The position numbers were made by a program, and so were the translations under genes. From Rhodococcus sp. 06-235-1A (lineage in GTDB: Bacteria; Actinomycetota; Actinomycetes; Mycobacteriales; Mycobacteriaceae), in assembly GCF_002258785.1 (NCBI RefSeq), contig NZ_NOYI01000011.1, positions 1 to 64,000 on the forward strand: a DNA stretch of 64,000 nt, given 5' to 3'. Below, in pieces: positions 43,415 through 51,091 of the stretch; the stretch's first letter is position 1, and each line of letters begins with the position of its first letter. Below the pieces are notes generated by a model, which had not been told where the DNA came from, did no database searches, and saw only the letters and a program-made list of their open reading frames with translations.

Positions 43415-43524
43415 CACCTCGATGTTCCCACTAGCGCCGAGACGCAACCCGCCGTTCGTATCCGGTCGGCGAAAACAGGACCAGTCGTTTCGTTGGGTCG
43501 TACTGCCGTGGCACTCTGAGGACC

Positions 43525-44754
43525 ATGAGTGCATTCTCTGCTGGTCAGCCGGACGCGATGCCGCGCAGTCGTCGACCACTGATCATGGCCGCTGTGGTCG
43601 TTAGCGTTCTGGTGATCGCAGTTGCTACGGTCGTGGCCTTTGTCCGTGCATCCGATCAGGGAAGAGCTTCAGGTATCGACTGGTCCGCGCTTCCGCTAAC
43701 CCTCTCCTGCGCGTCCGTGCCACAGCCAGCCGAGTCGGAAGGTCCGTTCGTCGATCGACCGGCACCCGACGCGATCCGCGCTCAGACCGCTCTGTTGGAA
43801 CATGCAGGAGGAGATCGCCTCAGAATCGAATTGACGATGGCCGGCCCGCCGCCTCCCATCCCCGAATTGCTCTCGATTCCCGGGTACGACGACTACCACC
43901 CGGTCCCGGGGAGCCTCAACTTTTCCGCTGCCCTCTTCTTCGACGACGTTGTCGAAGAAGAGGGCGGATACACCCTGAGTTTCAGCCGCAATGTGTACGG
44001 CTCCGGAGGTAAGCAGTGGACGGTCGAGGGGAACACCAACGACCTCGACGGCATGATCAGTGTTCCTCCGAGAGCGGTGGATTCCGAGGCCGTCGGTGAG
44101 ACCATCTCGTTCATCGCCGACTTGCGCGACTTCCCGCAGCTGTCCGAAGGGTGGGCGATGACGCCGAACGTTCAGGTCATGCCCGTCGAATTCGGTTATC
44201 CCAGCGGGAATCCCAATGACGATCTGAGCTTTCCTCAAGTGCAGCAGTGCAACACCTCCACAGCCGCACCCTCAGCCCCGACATCCGTAGTTCCGTCCGC
44301 AGCAGCCGCGGTGCCACCGGCAGGCCAGAAACTCAACGAATCCGACGAGTCCGAATCCGGTGACATGTTCGGTGGGACGCCGGTTGACCCAGGTGTCTGC
44401 GCCGACGGCGGTATCTGCGAACTCTCCGCGCCCAGCGGCAACTACTACTGCACGATCTCGCGGACGGGCGCGTTCTGTTCACCACCGTTGGGCGAACCCC
44501 TGACCTCCGGAATTGACGATCGCCTGATCAAGGTGGGCTCGGACGGTGAGACGGGCTTCCTGGCGGATTCGGGTGGCAACTCACACCTGGAAGACCGGCA
44601 ATCGATGCGGAATACCACCTTCCAGTACGGCAGCAGCATGACGGCGTACGGAATGACCTGCGAGTTCGACGGCCTCAACGGTGGTGCGAGCTGCCGCCAC
44701 GATGAAACCGGACACGGCTTCACCATCAACTCCTCGAGCTATCGATTCTTCTGA
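43525..44754 (+). CDS. Membrane-anchored extracellular protein
   Basis: A 409-residue product with one N-terminal membrane helix (PLIMAAVVVSVLVIAVATVVAF). The rest is extracellular with a Ser/Ala/Pro linker near residue 250 and two Cys-rich parts (VCADGGICELSAPSGNYYC; GMTCEFDGLNGGASC). No family recognised. Overlaps by divergent start region with the DUF2510 gene at 42635-43414. Confidence 0.55.
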   Translation: MSAFSAGQPDAMPRSRRPLIMAAVVVSVLVIAVATVVAFVRASDQGRASGIDWSALPLTLSCASVPQPAESEGPFVDRPAPDAIRAQTALLEHAGGDRLRIELTMAGPPPPIPELLSIPGYDDYHPVPGSLNFSAALFFDDVVEEEGGYTLSFSRNVYGSGGKQWTVEGNTNDLDGMISVPPRAVDSEAVGETISFIADLRDFPQLSEGWAMTPNVQVMPVEFGYPSGNPNDDLSFPQVQQCNTSTAAPSAPTSVVPSAAAAVPPAGQKLNESDESESGDMFGGTPVDPGVCADGGICELSAPSGNYYCTISRTGAFCSPPLGEPLTSGIDDRLIKVGSDGETGFLADSGGNSHLEDRQSMRNTTFQYGSSMTAYGMTCEFDGLNGGASCRHDETGHGFTINSSSYRFF

Positions 44755-44907
44755 GAAGGTGCAGTCGGACAGAGCCTTTCGGCTCAGGAGGCCCACACGT
44801 TCTATGCCTGCTGTGCTTTAGGTCCATTGTCGGCGTTTCGGCCCCACTTACTGATCTGTCTCAGAAGTGGCCAGCGGGGGTGAGCCACCCCTCGCCGCCT
44901 GTGATGG

Positions 44908-44945
44908 TTGACATGGTTGACATGGCAGGGGCGGCCGGGGATGAT
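44908..44945 (+). promoter_or_regulatory. Promoter of the Xre/RES toxin-antitoxin pair
   Basis: Two overlapping TTGACA hexamers (44908-44913, 44917-44922) sit in a direct repeat of ATGGTTGAC. The second is 17 bp from GATGAT (44940-44945). The antitoxin ATG at 44952 is only seven bases from the -10 box, so the mRNA is probably leaderless. The repeat could also be the antitoxin's operator. Confidence 0.6.
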
Positions 44946-44951
44946 CGGGGT

Positions 44952-45455
44952 ATGTCCACTGTCGAGAAGGATTTCGAGGTCATGGCGCACCGGCTGGTCG
45001 AGGCCAGTGGCGCACCGGATGAGCGTGATCTGGCGTATGCGATAGCGGGCCTCGATGGCATCGTCAACGGCCTGAAGGCGCGTCGCGCGTGGAGTGAGCA
45101 CGTAGGGGAAATATTGACCCCGAGTCAGGCCCTCGACGTTGCGGGTTGGACGCGTGCTGCCTTGAGCAAGGCTGTGAAAGAGAACCGCGTTCTTCGGTTG
45201 ACCGGCAGCAACGGCAAATACGGGTACGCCGCCGCGGGCTTCACCGATGCCCAGCCCGCGAAGCCAATTCTCGGCATCCAAGAGGTCCTCCGCGTGTGGG
45301 CGGGGCAGGACCCGCGTGGATGGTCGACGGTCGCGTGGCTGACTACCCCTCAGCCAGAGCTCGACGGCCGCACGCCGCGGCAAGCCCTTCTCGACGGGGA
45401 CGTGCCTACCGTGGCTCGCGCCGCCCGGGCTGCGGTCAGTCGGCTTGCGGCGTGA
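44952..45455 (+). CDS. Xre/MbcA/ParS-type antitoxin
   Basis: A 167-residue antitoxin. The C-terminal part (ILGIQEVLRVWAGQDPRGWSTVAWLTTPQPELDGRTPRQALLDG) matches the toxin-binding domain of Xre/MbcA/ParS antitoxins. The N-terminal half contains a helix-turn-helix-like region (TPSQALDVAGWTRAALSKAVKENRVLRLTG). The ATG at 44952 follows the predicted promoter. It overlaps the RES toxin gene by four bases (GTGA). It is expected to bind both toxin and operator. Confidence 0.78.
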   Translation: MSTVEKDFEVMAHRLVEASGAPDERDLAYAIAGLDGIVNGLKARRAWSEHVGEILTPSQALDVAGWTRAALSKAVKENRVLRLTGSNGKYGYAAAGFTDAQPAKPILGIQEVLRVWAGQDPRGWSTVAWLTTPQPELDGRTPRQALLDGDVPTVARAARAAVSRLAA

Positions 45456-46081
45456 GCGCTGAACGTGCCGTCGTTCATCTGTTCGAGCCCAAGCCCGTCG
45501 GTGAATTGGCGGAGCGATTTCCGTCGTGCGTCTACCCGGCTGGGACCGAGCTGTTTCGATCGCATCAGGCCAGTCTGGGACCGTGGTGGTACTCATCGAA
45601 TGGCGGCGGCAGGTTCGACCTCGAAGCCCCTGATGGGACTTGCTACCTGGCGGAAGACGAAGTGGTCACTCTTCTGGAGATTTTCGGTGGCCAACAGATC
45701 GTGCCGAGATACGAGGTCGATGCGCGTGCAGCGTCGACGATCACGTTGGATGCTGATATCAGGCTCGCCGATCTGACTGCGAACACCGGTGTTGCGTTCG
45801 GGGTGACGGCGGAGATCTTCTCGACCGCTGACTATCCGTTGACGCAGCGGTGGGCGGCCGCGTTACGGATGGCCGGGTTCGAGGGTCTGCGGTACTGGGC
45901 CCGCCACGACCTCGAACATGCCCGGCGGTGCATTGCACTGTTCGGGCAAGCGGGGGTGGCTGGCAAGGAGCATCGTCATACCGTCCAGGCCACGGTCACC
46001 CTGTCCGAGCGAGCGGATCTGCTGGAGCGGTGGCGTGAAGAAACCGGTGTCACGATCTTGGATGTTCCGGATCTGCTGTAG
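45452..46081 (+). CDS. RES-domain toxin
   Basis: A 209-residue RES-family protein. The signature stretch includes AGTELFRSHQASLGPWWYSSN, GRFDLEAPDGTCYLAEDEVVTLLEIF and ARHDLEHARRCIALFGQ. MbcT-type RES toxins destroy NAD+ by phosphorolysis; that activity is inferred from the family. The GTG start overlaps the antitoxin stop. Order and overlap fit a type II toxin-antitoxin system. Confidence 0.78.
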   Translation: MSAERAVVHLFEPKPVGELAERFPSCVYPAGTELFRSHQASLGPWWYSSNGGGRFDLEAPDGTCYLAEDEVVTLLEIFGGQQIVPRYEVDARAASTITLDADIRLADLTANTGVAFGVTAEIFSTADYPLTQRWAAALRMAGFEGLRYWARHDLEHARRCIALFGQAGVAGKEHRHTVQATVTLSERADLLERWREETGVTILDVPDLL

Positions 46082-46108
46082 CGATCGTGGTCAAGAGCCC
46101 GCAGGGCA

Positions 46109-46140
46109 TTGCTAACGGAACTTACAGTAAGTACTGTAAG
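46109..46140 (+). promoter_or_regulatory. Promoter with palindromic operator of the ATPase pair
   Basis: TTGCTA (46109-46114), 17 bp and TACTGT (46132-46137) form a promoter. A perfect inverted repeat CTTACAGT-AAGT-ACTGTAAG spans 46121-46140 and covers the -10 box. The ATG at 46145 is seven bases after the -10, giving a leaderless mRNA. A repressor bound here would block transcription directly. Confidence 0.65.
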
Positions 46141-46144
46141 TCTC

Positions 46145-47215
46145 ATGAAGATCAGCGCACGTCCTCTGCTCGACAATTCCGTCGCCGCCGAACTGTTCGT
46201 CGGCCGGCGAGACGAACTCGCCGCGATCTGGGACGGATTGAACGCTGAGCTCAACGTTCTGGTGACGGGGGACCGAGGCACAGGCCGAACGTCGCTCCTT
46301 CGACGGCTGCAGCTCGACAGCCGATCGCCGTTCACCGGTGCCCGCCGAGAAGGCGACTTCCCGATGAGCTTCGTTCGGGTCGAGGGGATCTCGGACGGCC
46401 GTGACATGCTCGCCCGCGTCGTAGAACAGGTCACCGGCGAACCGGCAGTCGACAGTGACGGGCCCGACGTCTTGCTGCGGCGATTGAGTGACTTTCGCCT
46501 GCAGTTCATCGACGACACGCTTCGGCGATGGGCAGCAGAAAGCGACGACGGCACAGCTCCGCTTGGGACGCGGCTGTATCCGGTGATCATCGTCGACGAC
46601 GTCACCGCCTCGGCCGGGCACGCACTGTTCGGGCGGTACCGCGATGAGGTGTGGGCGACGGGATACCTGTGGGCGGTGTCGGTGCGTGAGAGTGACCGTC
46701 AAGGTCTCCTGACTCCGCCTGCAGATGCATTCTTCGAGAAGATCGTCGACGTGCCCCCGCTCTCGAGAGTGGAAAGCATCGAGTTGATCACTCGCCGCGC
46801 CGGAATCGACATGGAACCGCAAGCCAGCACCCTTGCTGATGCGGTAGGGCGAAACCCCCGAGATCTGGTAAGTGCTCTGCGGGGATTCCTGCAGGACCCC
46901 GGGTCGTACGAGGACAACTACCTGGCCCTCGCCGATAGAGACGATGCGCTCTGGGCTTTGGGTCGCCCAGCGTCGATGCTGGCGGCCGAAATGAAGGTGC
47001 GGGGTCCGGTCAGCGCATCGGATGATGACTTGCTGGCCGCGTTGGGGTGGACGCGTCCTCGTGCAGTACAGGTCTTCAAGCAGCTCTACGAGAAGGGGCT
47101 GGTCCGAAGCAGCGAAGTCTCGTCGGGTCCGGGGCGGCCGCGGCGTGTGTACGAGTTGACTCCGCCGGCGGAATGGCTGCGGGCCGAACAAGCTGATCCG
47201 GAGGATCAGAAATGA
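46145..47215 (+). CDS. AAA ATPase with C-terminal winged helix
   Basis: A 356-residue ATPase. Walker A GDRGTGRTS at residues 42-50 and Walker B VIIVDDV at about 147-153. The C-terminal 90 residues (PASMLAAEMKVRGPVSASDDDLLAALGWTRPRAVQVFKQLYEKGLV) form a winged-helix DNA-binding domain, followed by GPGRPRRVYELTP. The N-terminal FVGRRDELAAI motif is usual for Orc/Cdc6- or STAND-like AAA proteins. It is coupled to a second ATPase (ATGA). It may autoregulate through the palindromic operator just upstream. Confidence 0.68.
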   Translation: MKISARPLLDNSVAAELFVGRRDELAAIWDGLNAELNVLVTGDRGTGRTSLLRRLQLDSRSPFTGARREGDFPMSFVRVEGISDGRDMLARVVEQVTGEPAVDSDGPDVLLRRLSDFRLQFIDDTLRRWAAESDDGTAPLGTRLYPVIIVDDVTASAGHALFGRYRDEVWATGYLWAVSVRESDRQGLLTPPADAFFEKIVDVPPLSRVESIELITRRAGIDMEPQASTLADAVGRNPRDLVSALRGFLQDPGSYEDNYLALADRDDALWALGRPASMLAAEMKVRGPVSASDDDLLAALGWTRPRAVQVFKQLYEKGLVRSSEVSSGPGRPRRVYELTPPAEWLRAEQADPEDQK

Positions 47216-48231
47216 GCGGCGACCTACTTCGTCAATTGCGGGACTCGAAGGCCTTCGACCCGTCGCCGGATCCGGATCGTATGTGGCAGGTCCATGTGCC
47301 GTTCGACGTACTCACTGGCCCCGTGAGTGGTGACTACGAGCAGCGCTTCATGGATGCTGTTCGGCGTCGTGAGCGTGTGGCTCTGATCGGTGCCAGTGGC
47401 TCGGGTAAGTCCTCGATCACCGAGTACGTGATGGACGCTCTTCACTCCGAAAACGTTGCAGCACTGAGGATCAGGATGGGGATTCAGAACGACTCCCTCG
47501 TCTCCGATCCGGCTGAATTCCCGCGTCTGTTGGTCAACACCATAGCCAAACAGCTCGACGAGAACCGGGCAGTCCAGAAGATTGCTCGGGAAATGCGCGG
47601 AGGTTCCGCACATCGACCGGTCAAATTCTCGGTTGGTCTCCCATGGTTGGCTGGCAATCTCGCGATCGAGCTCGGCAGCGTGGTGAACGAACCATCGCAA
47701 GGTGAGGATGTCGTGGATCAGGCGATCAGGGTCCTGGAACTGATTTCGCGCAGTGGCTTGATTCCGACGCTCGTGCTCGATGACACGGACCAGTGGATAC
47801 GTCGTCCAGGTATCGGGGTCGATCCGGAGCCGCGGATCGCGATGTTCTTCGGCTCGACTCTGAGGATGATCGCCGAGCGACTTCCGGCCGCATGCGTTGT
47901 CGCCGTCCATAACGATTACCTCAGCAGTCCCCACTACGAACAGGCCCGCGAGTATCTGAACACTCGAATCACGTTGCCTGCCTTGGCCAATTCAGCTGCA
48001 TTGGGGTCGATCATCGGCATGCGGGCTCGCCGGGCCGTCGAAAATCCAAATCTTCGCGCGATCGACGTCATCGACGATGACGCCCTCCAGCATCTCTTCG
48101 ACCACTACGTGGCCGGCCGCAGTGTCCGCCGGGAGCTGGTCGTATTGCAGGATGCGTTGGTACGAGCATGTTCCGTGACCAGCGAGACCATCGAGGCCGC
48201 TCACGTCGTCGCGGCGATTGCTGCAGGTTAA
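47212..48231 (+). CDS. AAA/STAND-like ATPase
   Basis: A 339-residue ATPase. Walker A GASGSGKSS at residues 60-68 and Walker B TLVLDDTDQ at about 186-194. The segment VVAVHNDYLSSPHYEQAREYLNTRI is sensor-like. No effector domain is seen, so it probably works with the preceding winged-helix ATPase. The pair has no recognised family; defence or plasmid maintenance is possible. Confidence 0.65.
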   Translation: MSGDLLRQLRDSKAFDPSPDPDRMWQVHVPFDVLTGPVSGDYEQRFMDAVRRRERVALIGASGSGKSSITEYVMDALHSENVAALRIRMGIQNDSLVSDPAEFPRLLVNTIAKQLDENRAVQKIAREMRGGSAHRPVKFSVGLPWLAGNLAIELGSVVNEPSQGEDVVDQAIRVLELISRSGLIPTLVLDDTDQWIRRPGIGVDPEPRIAMFFGSTLRMIAERLPAACVVAVHNDYLSSPHYEQAREYLNTRITLPALANSAALGSIIGMRARRAVENPNLRAIDVIDDDALQHLFDHYVAGRSVRRELVVLQDALVRACSVTSETIEAAHVVAAIAAG

Positions 48232-48311
48232 GTACACGAACAGCGGCGGCGGAGGCGGCGGCGGTGTGATCGCCCGAGCTTTGTATTCCAGTTCGCGATC
48301 GGCGGCATCTT

Positions 48312-48833
48312 TCAGTAGTAGGTGTGGAACTTCTTGGCCCTGTCCACTGCCGAGACCACCGCCTCGTCGAGGCCTTGCGCTTCACGTTCGATTTCGTTTG
48401 TTCGTCGCTTCATGCATGCTCTGGCGAGCCATGGTGACCACATCAGCCGACTGAGCTGTGCCGCTGACGAGCGCACGCATCGACTCAACGCAGTGCTGAT
48501 TCCCCCGGCTTCTTCCTGCCCGTCTTTTTCTTCTACGTCGTCGTCGCTCATCAGGCGTGCTGCAGTGGCCAGTTGGATGTACAACCTCAGTGGTCGTCGA
48601 GGGACCCTTGCGATGATCGCGGCTGTTTCGAGCTCGCGGATACTGTCTTTGAACTGCTGAAACGATGGATCAGAGGACAACGCCCCTGCCCACCGGGTGC
48701 GCTCGGTGTTCGCCAAGTGCCGGAGAACCTCACTGCGCAGTTGACGGCGTTGCTGGCTGCCGATCAGATACTGGCCTGCAAAGGATCCGATACCGAGAGC
48801 GCCGATAATCGAAGCAACACCACTGATATCCAT
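48312..48833 (-). CDS. Membrane-anchored hypothetical protein
   Basis: A 173-residue protein with a short N-terminal hydrophobic segment (GVASIIGALGIGSFAGQYLIG) and a charged helical body (SQQRRQLRSEVLRHLANTERTRW). No recognised family. Start ATG 48833. It runs leftward, convergent with the second ATPase gene 80 bp away. Confidence 0.5.
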   Translation of the reverse strand: MDISGVASIIGALGIGSFAGQYLIGSQQRRQLRSEVLRHLANTERTRWAGALSSDPSFQQFKDSIRELETAAIIARVPRRPLRLYIQLATAARLMSDDDVEEKDGQEEAGGISTALSRCVRSSAAQLSRLMWSPWLARACMKRRTNEIEREAQGLDEAVVSAVDRAKKFHTYY

Positions 48834-49116
48834 TTGGTAAGGCTATTCGGGTCCAGAACAGAGCGTCGCTCGACGCAACGTGAGCGGTGGAAATGGTAAT
48901 TTCGCCTCCCGTACCTATTGCGGGAGCGGACGTTCCTGACTTCGTGTATTTTGCCGGTGCTCGAAGTGTCCACCTCCGAAGCCATAATCATGGCCTGATG
49001 GAGCCGAGCAACTTTGTGCAATGGCGAACTTCCTAGCCCGGCACCGTGATCAATCGGTCGTCGACGGAATACCCGGATCCGTGCAGGTGCGACCGGAGTG
49101 CAGAAGCAGTCCATGC
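48834..49116. other. Non-coding stretch
   Basis: About 280 bp between divergent gene starts. Coding features are not convincing, and the 8-bp tandem repeat begins at its right end. An ORF from 49046 reads through the repeats into the TetR N-terminal frame but has no good start signal. Confidence 0.4.
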
Positions 49117-49188
49117 AGCGATGCAGCGATGCAGCGATGGAGCGATGGAGCGATGGAGCGATGGAGCGATGGAGCGATGGAGCGATGG
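49117..49188 (+). repeat. Nine-copy AGCGATG(G/C) 8-bp tandem repeat
   Basis: Nine perfect 8-bp units: two AGCGATGC then seven AGCGATGG, ending 11 bp before the TetR ATG. Simple-sequence tracts of this kind can change length by slippage. An open frame runs through it into the TetR start, so copy number could alter promoter spacing or, if translation begins upstream, reading frame. Confidence 0.75.
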
Positions 49189-49198
49189 AGTGTGTGAC

Positions 49199-49830
49199 AT
49201 GACGGTTGTCGACCGACAGGTTTCGGAGCATGCGGATGTCGAGCAGCGCGCGCGCCCTCCGCAGAAGCGTGCGCAACGGACCCGCGCGGCGCTGTGATTG
49301 CGGGTGCGGCTCGCATCATCGCTTGCGAGGGAAGCGGTGTCACAGTCAACGACGTGGTCCAGGCTGCAGGGGTAACCAAGGGGGGCATGTATTTCCACAT
49401 TCCATCGAAGGACGCTGTTGTTCATGCCGTGATCGACGAGGCCGCCCGACGATGCGATTTCCTCCGAGCTCCCCGCTCGTCGACGGGAGACGCAGTGGCC
49501 GATGTTCAGGGTTTGCTCGGCGGCTACTTCACCCATGCGAGGCGGTATTGGTCCTTGCGGGCTACAGCAGTTTTGTGGACCGATCTCCACTACGAAGCCG
49601 CGGCACGATCTGCGACGTACGACCCTCTCAGGGCCGCAGTCTTGGCGATTATCACCGGTAACGGGATCCGGCCGGAATCGGTCGACGCTACCGATGCCGT
49701 CATGGCAATCCTTTGCGGTGTGACAACCACCGCCGGTCCGGGCGGCTTCGATGACGGAGGCGATCTCGACACCGTTCTGCGGTTGACAAGGCCTGTGCTC
49801 GCGGCCACCGTTGGTGCAGCCGCGGAATGA
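49199..49830 (+). pseudogene. TetR regulator (gamma-butyrolactone-receptor-like) with frameshift
   Basis: The N-terminal 32 codons from ATG 49199 end ...QKRAQRTRAAL and stop at TGA 49295. The rest of a TetR protein continues in another frame from GTG 49294 (IAGAARIIACEGSGVTVNDVV then AGVTKGGMYFHIPSKDAVVHAVIDEA). Removing one TG dinucleotide (49293-49296 region, CTGTGATT) would join helix 1. VTKGxxYFHxxSK resembles receptors of the ScbR/ArpA type. Either the gene is frameshifted or the GTG start is translationally coupled. Confidence 0.65.
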
Positions 49831-50187
49831 ACAGCGGCGGTGCAAAACTTCGGGAGGCCTGATCTCTGCCGGCTATCCGCGGCCTGCTGTCGTCGACGAA
49901 CCAGGCCAGCTCACGCTTTCGTGGGGCGTCGGTGTCGGTGTGCGACAGAATATGTGTGAGCCCTTCAAGGCTGGTCACGGTGTGGGTTGCTCGGACGCCG
50001 GACGCTGTCTTCGGGTTGGGCTCGTCTCGTCAGTCGGCGGCAGACTGGTTGTCTCTGTGTACCCGGTGATCGCGGAGCCGATCGCGCACAGTTCCGAATC
50101 GCCCTCCCCGGGTGATCGAGCCTTCGACCGAGCTCGTTCGGAGCGTGTCGGCGGTCTGGCTCGAGCCTGACAACATGCCCTGGGCTG
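49831..50187. other. Non-coding stretch
   Basis: No ORF with convincing codon pattern was found on either strand, although weak ORFs exist. I see no terminator. It separates the TetR remnant from lsr2. Confidence 0.4.
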
Positions 50188-50559
50188 TCAGTGCGCGGCG
50201 TTGTACGCCTCTTCGACATCGGCGGGTATACGTCCGCGCTGACTGACCTGATACCCCTTGTCGATCGCCCACTTGCGGATTGCTCGGGTTTGCGCAGCAT
50301 CACGCTTGGCCGGTGAGCCTATAGAGGCAGCCGGAGTTGGAGTGGCTGCGGGGGAGGGCTTGCGTTTGCGCCCACCTACGCGGGTGCCATGATCGATGTA
50401 GTAGTTCAATTTCCGGTGAAACTCGTTGGCGTTCTTCGTTTTCAAATCAATTACGTACTCGACACCGCTGACCGAGAATTCGATTGTCTCGCCCGCATTC
50501 TCGTCGATGACAGATCCATCGATATCGTCGACCAGCTGGATGGATACCTGTTTAGCCAC
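50188..50559 (-). CDS. lsr2: Lsr2-like nucleoid protein
   Basis: A 123-residue Lsr2 family protein, a xenogeneic silencer that binds AT-rich DNA. The N-terminal dimerisation part begins MAKQVSIQLVDDIDGSVIDE, with IEFSVSGVEYVIDLKTKNANEFH. A basic linker follows, then the C-terminal AT-hook-like helix-turn (RAIRKWAIDKGYQVSQRGRIPADVEEAY) with RGR in the position that inserts into the minor groove. The start is GTG 50559. The length is close to the family norm. A plasmid copy may silence the transferred genes around it. Confidence 0.88.
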   Translation of the reverse strand: MAKQVSIQLVDDIDGSVIDENAGETIEFSVSGVEYVIDLKTKNANEFHRKLNYYIDHGTRVGGRKRKPSPAATPTPAASIGSPAKRDAAQTRAIRKWAIDKGYQVSQRGRIPADVEEAYNAAH

Positions 50560-50604
50560 AGCGAAGAAAACCTCTCGTAGAAAAGTTTGAAAGATTGGAA
50601 GGTC

Positions 50605-50610
50605 AGTATA
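50605..50610 (-). promoter_or_regulatory. Likely -10 box of lsr2
   Basis: TATACT on the minus strand at 50610-50605, followed by a 45-nt leader to the GTG. The -35 region is poor. The box lies in an AT-rich window that Lsr2 itself could bind. Confidence 0.4.
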
Positions 50611-51091
50611 TAACAGGCCGACCTACTCACGACAACCCTGTGGATGAAGTCAGCTGCGCATTCGGCAATTGTGAGGGTATGAGAAATGAGATGGTTCCGT
50701 ACTTTCGCGTGCGGCTTGATTGATAGGGGCCATTCTTCGTATCTCGCGCATGAGATCTACTCGCATCTAGTGCATGATTCGAGTGGTCTCGGCGGCTGTC
50801 GAGTCTTCGTTCTGGCGATTTTTTGGGCCATTCCCCAAAGGCGTGTCGCGTCAATATTTTGGATCCACTAAGAAGGCTTCCAGCCACCCCATTTAGCCAA
50901 CTTGTTCGCAAGAGTGCTGGCGTTTCTGGTCATTTCGCTCTCGACGCCGTTATATGTTGCGCTCGATGTAGGGAAGCAGTTTGGCCCACACTTCTTGGTT
51001 CGATCCGGTTGGCCGCGTTTTATGCAGCAAGCGCATCCTGAAGACGTGTGATCCAGACTTTGACTCGTGTCCTTCGGCACCTCATGGACCT
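50611..51091. other. Non-coding stretch
   Basis: About 480 bp with lower GC. Small ORFs on both strands lack protein-like composition. A leftward ORF at 50868-51080 (ends STLANKLAKWGGWKPS) could be a decayed gene. No clear terminator is seen after the helicase gene at its right. Confidence 0.35.

Noticed and set aside
46112..47191. 359-residue leftward ORF under the AAA/winged-helix gene
   Set aside because: It mirrors the coding strand gene with clear Walker motifs and has an Arg/His-biased, non-protein-like composition.
49117..49188. Possible CRISPR-like or iteron array
   Set aside because: The units are 8 bp and directly abutting without spacers, so it is a simple-sequence tract, not CRISPR.
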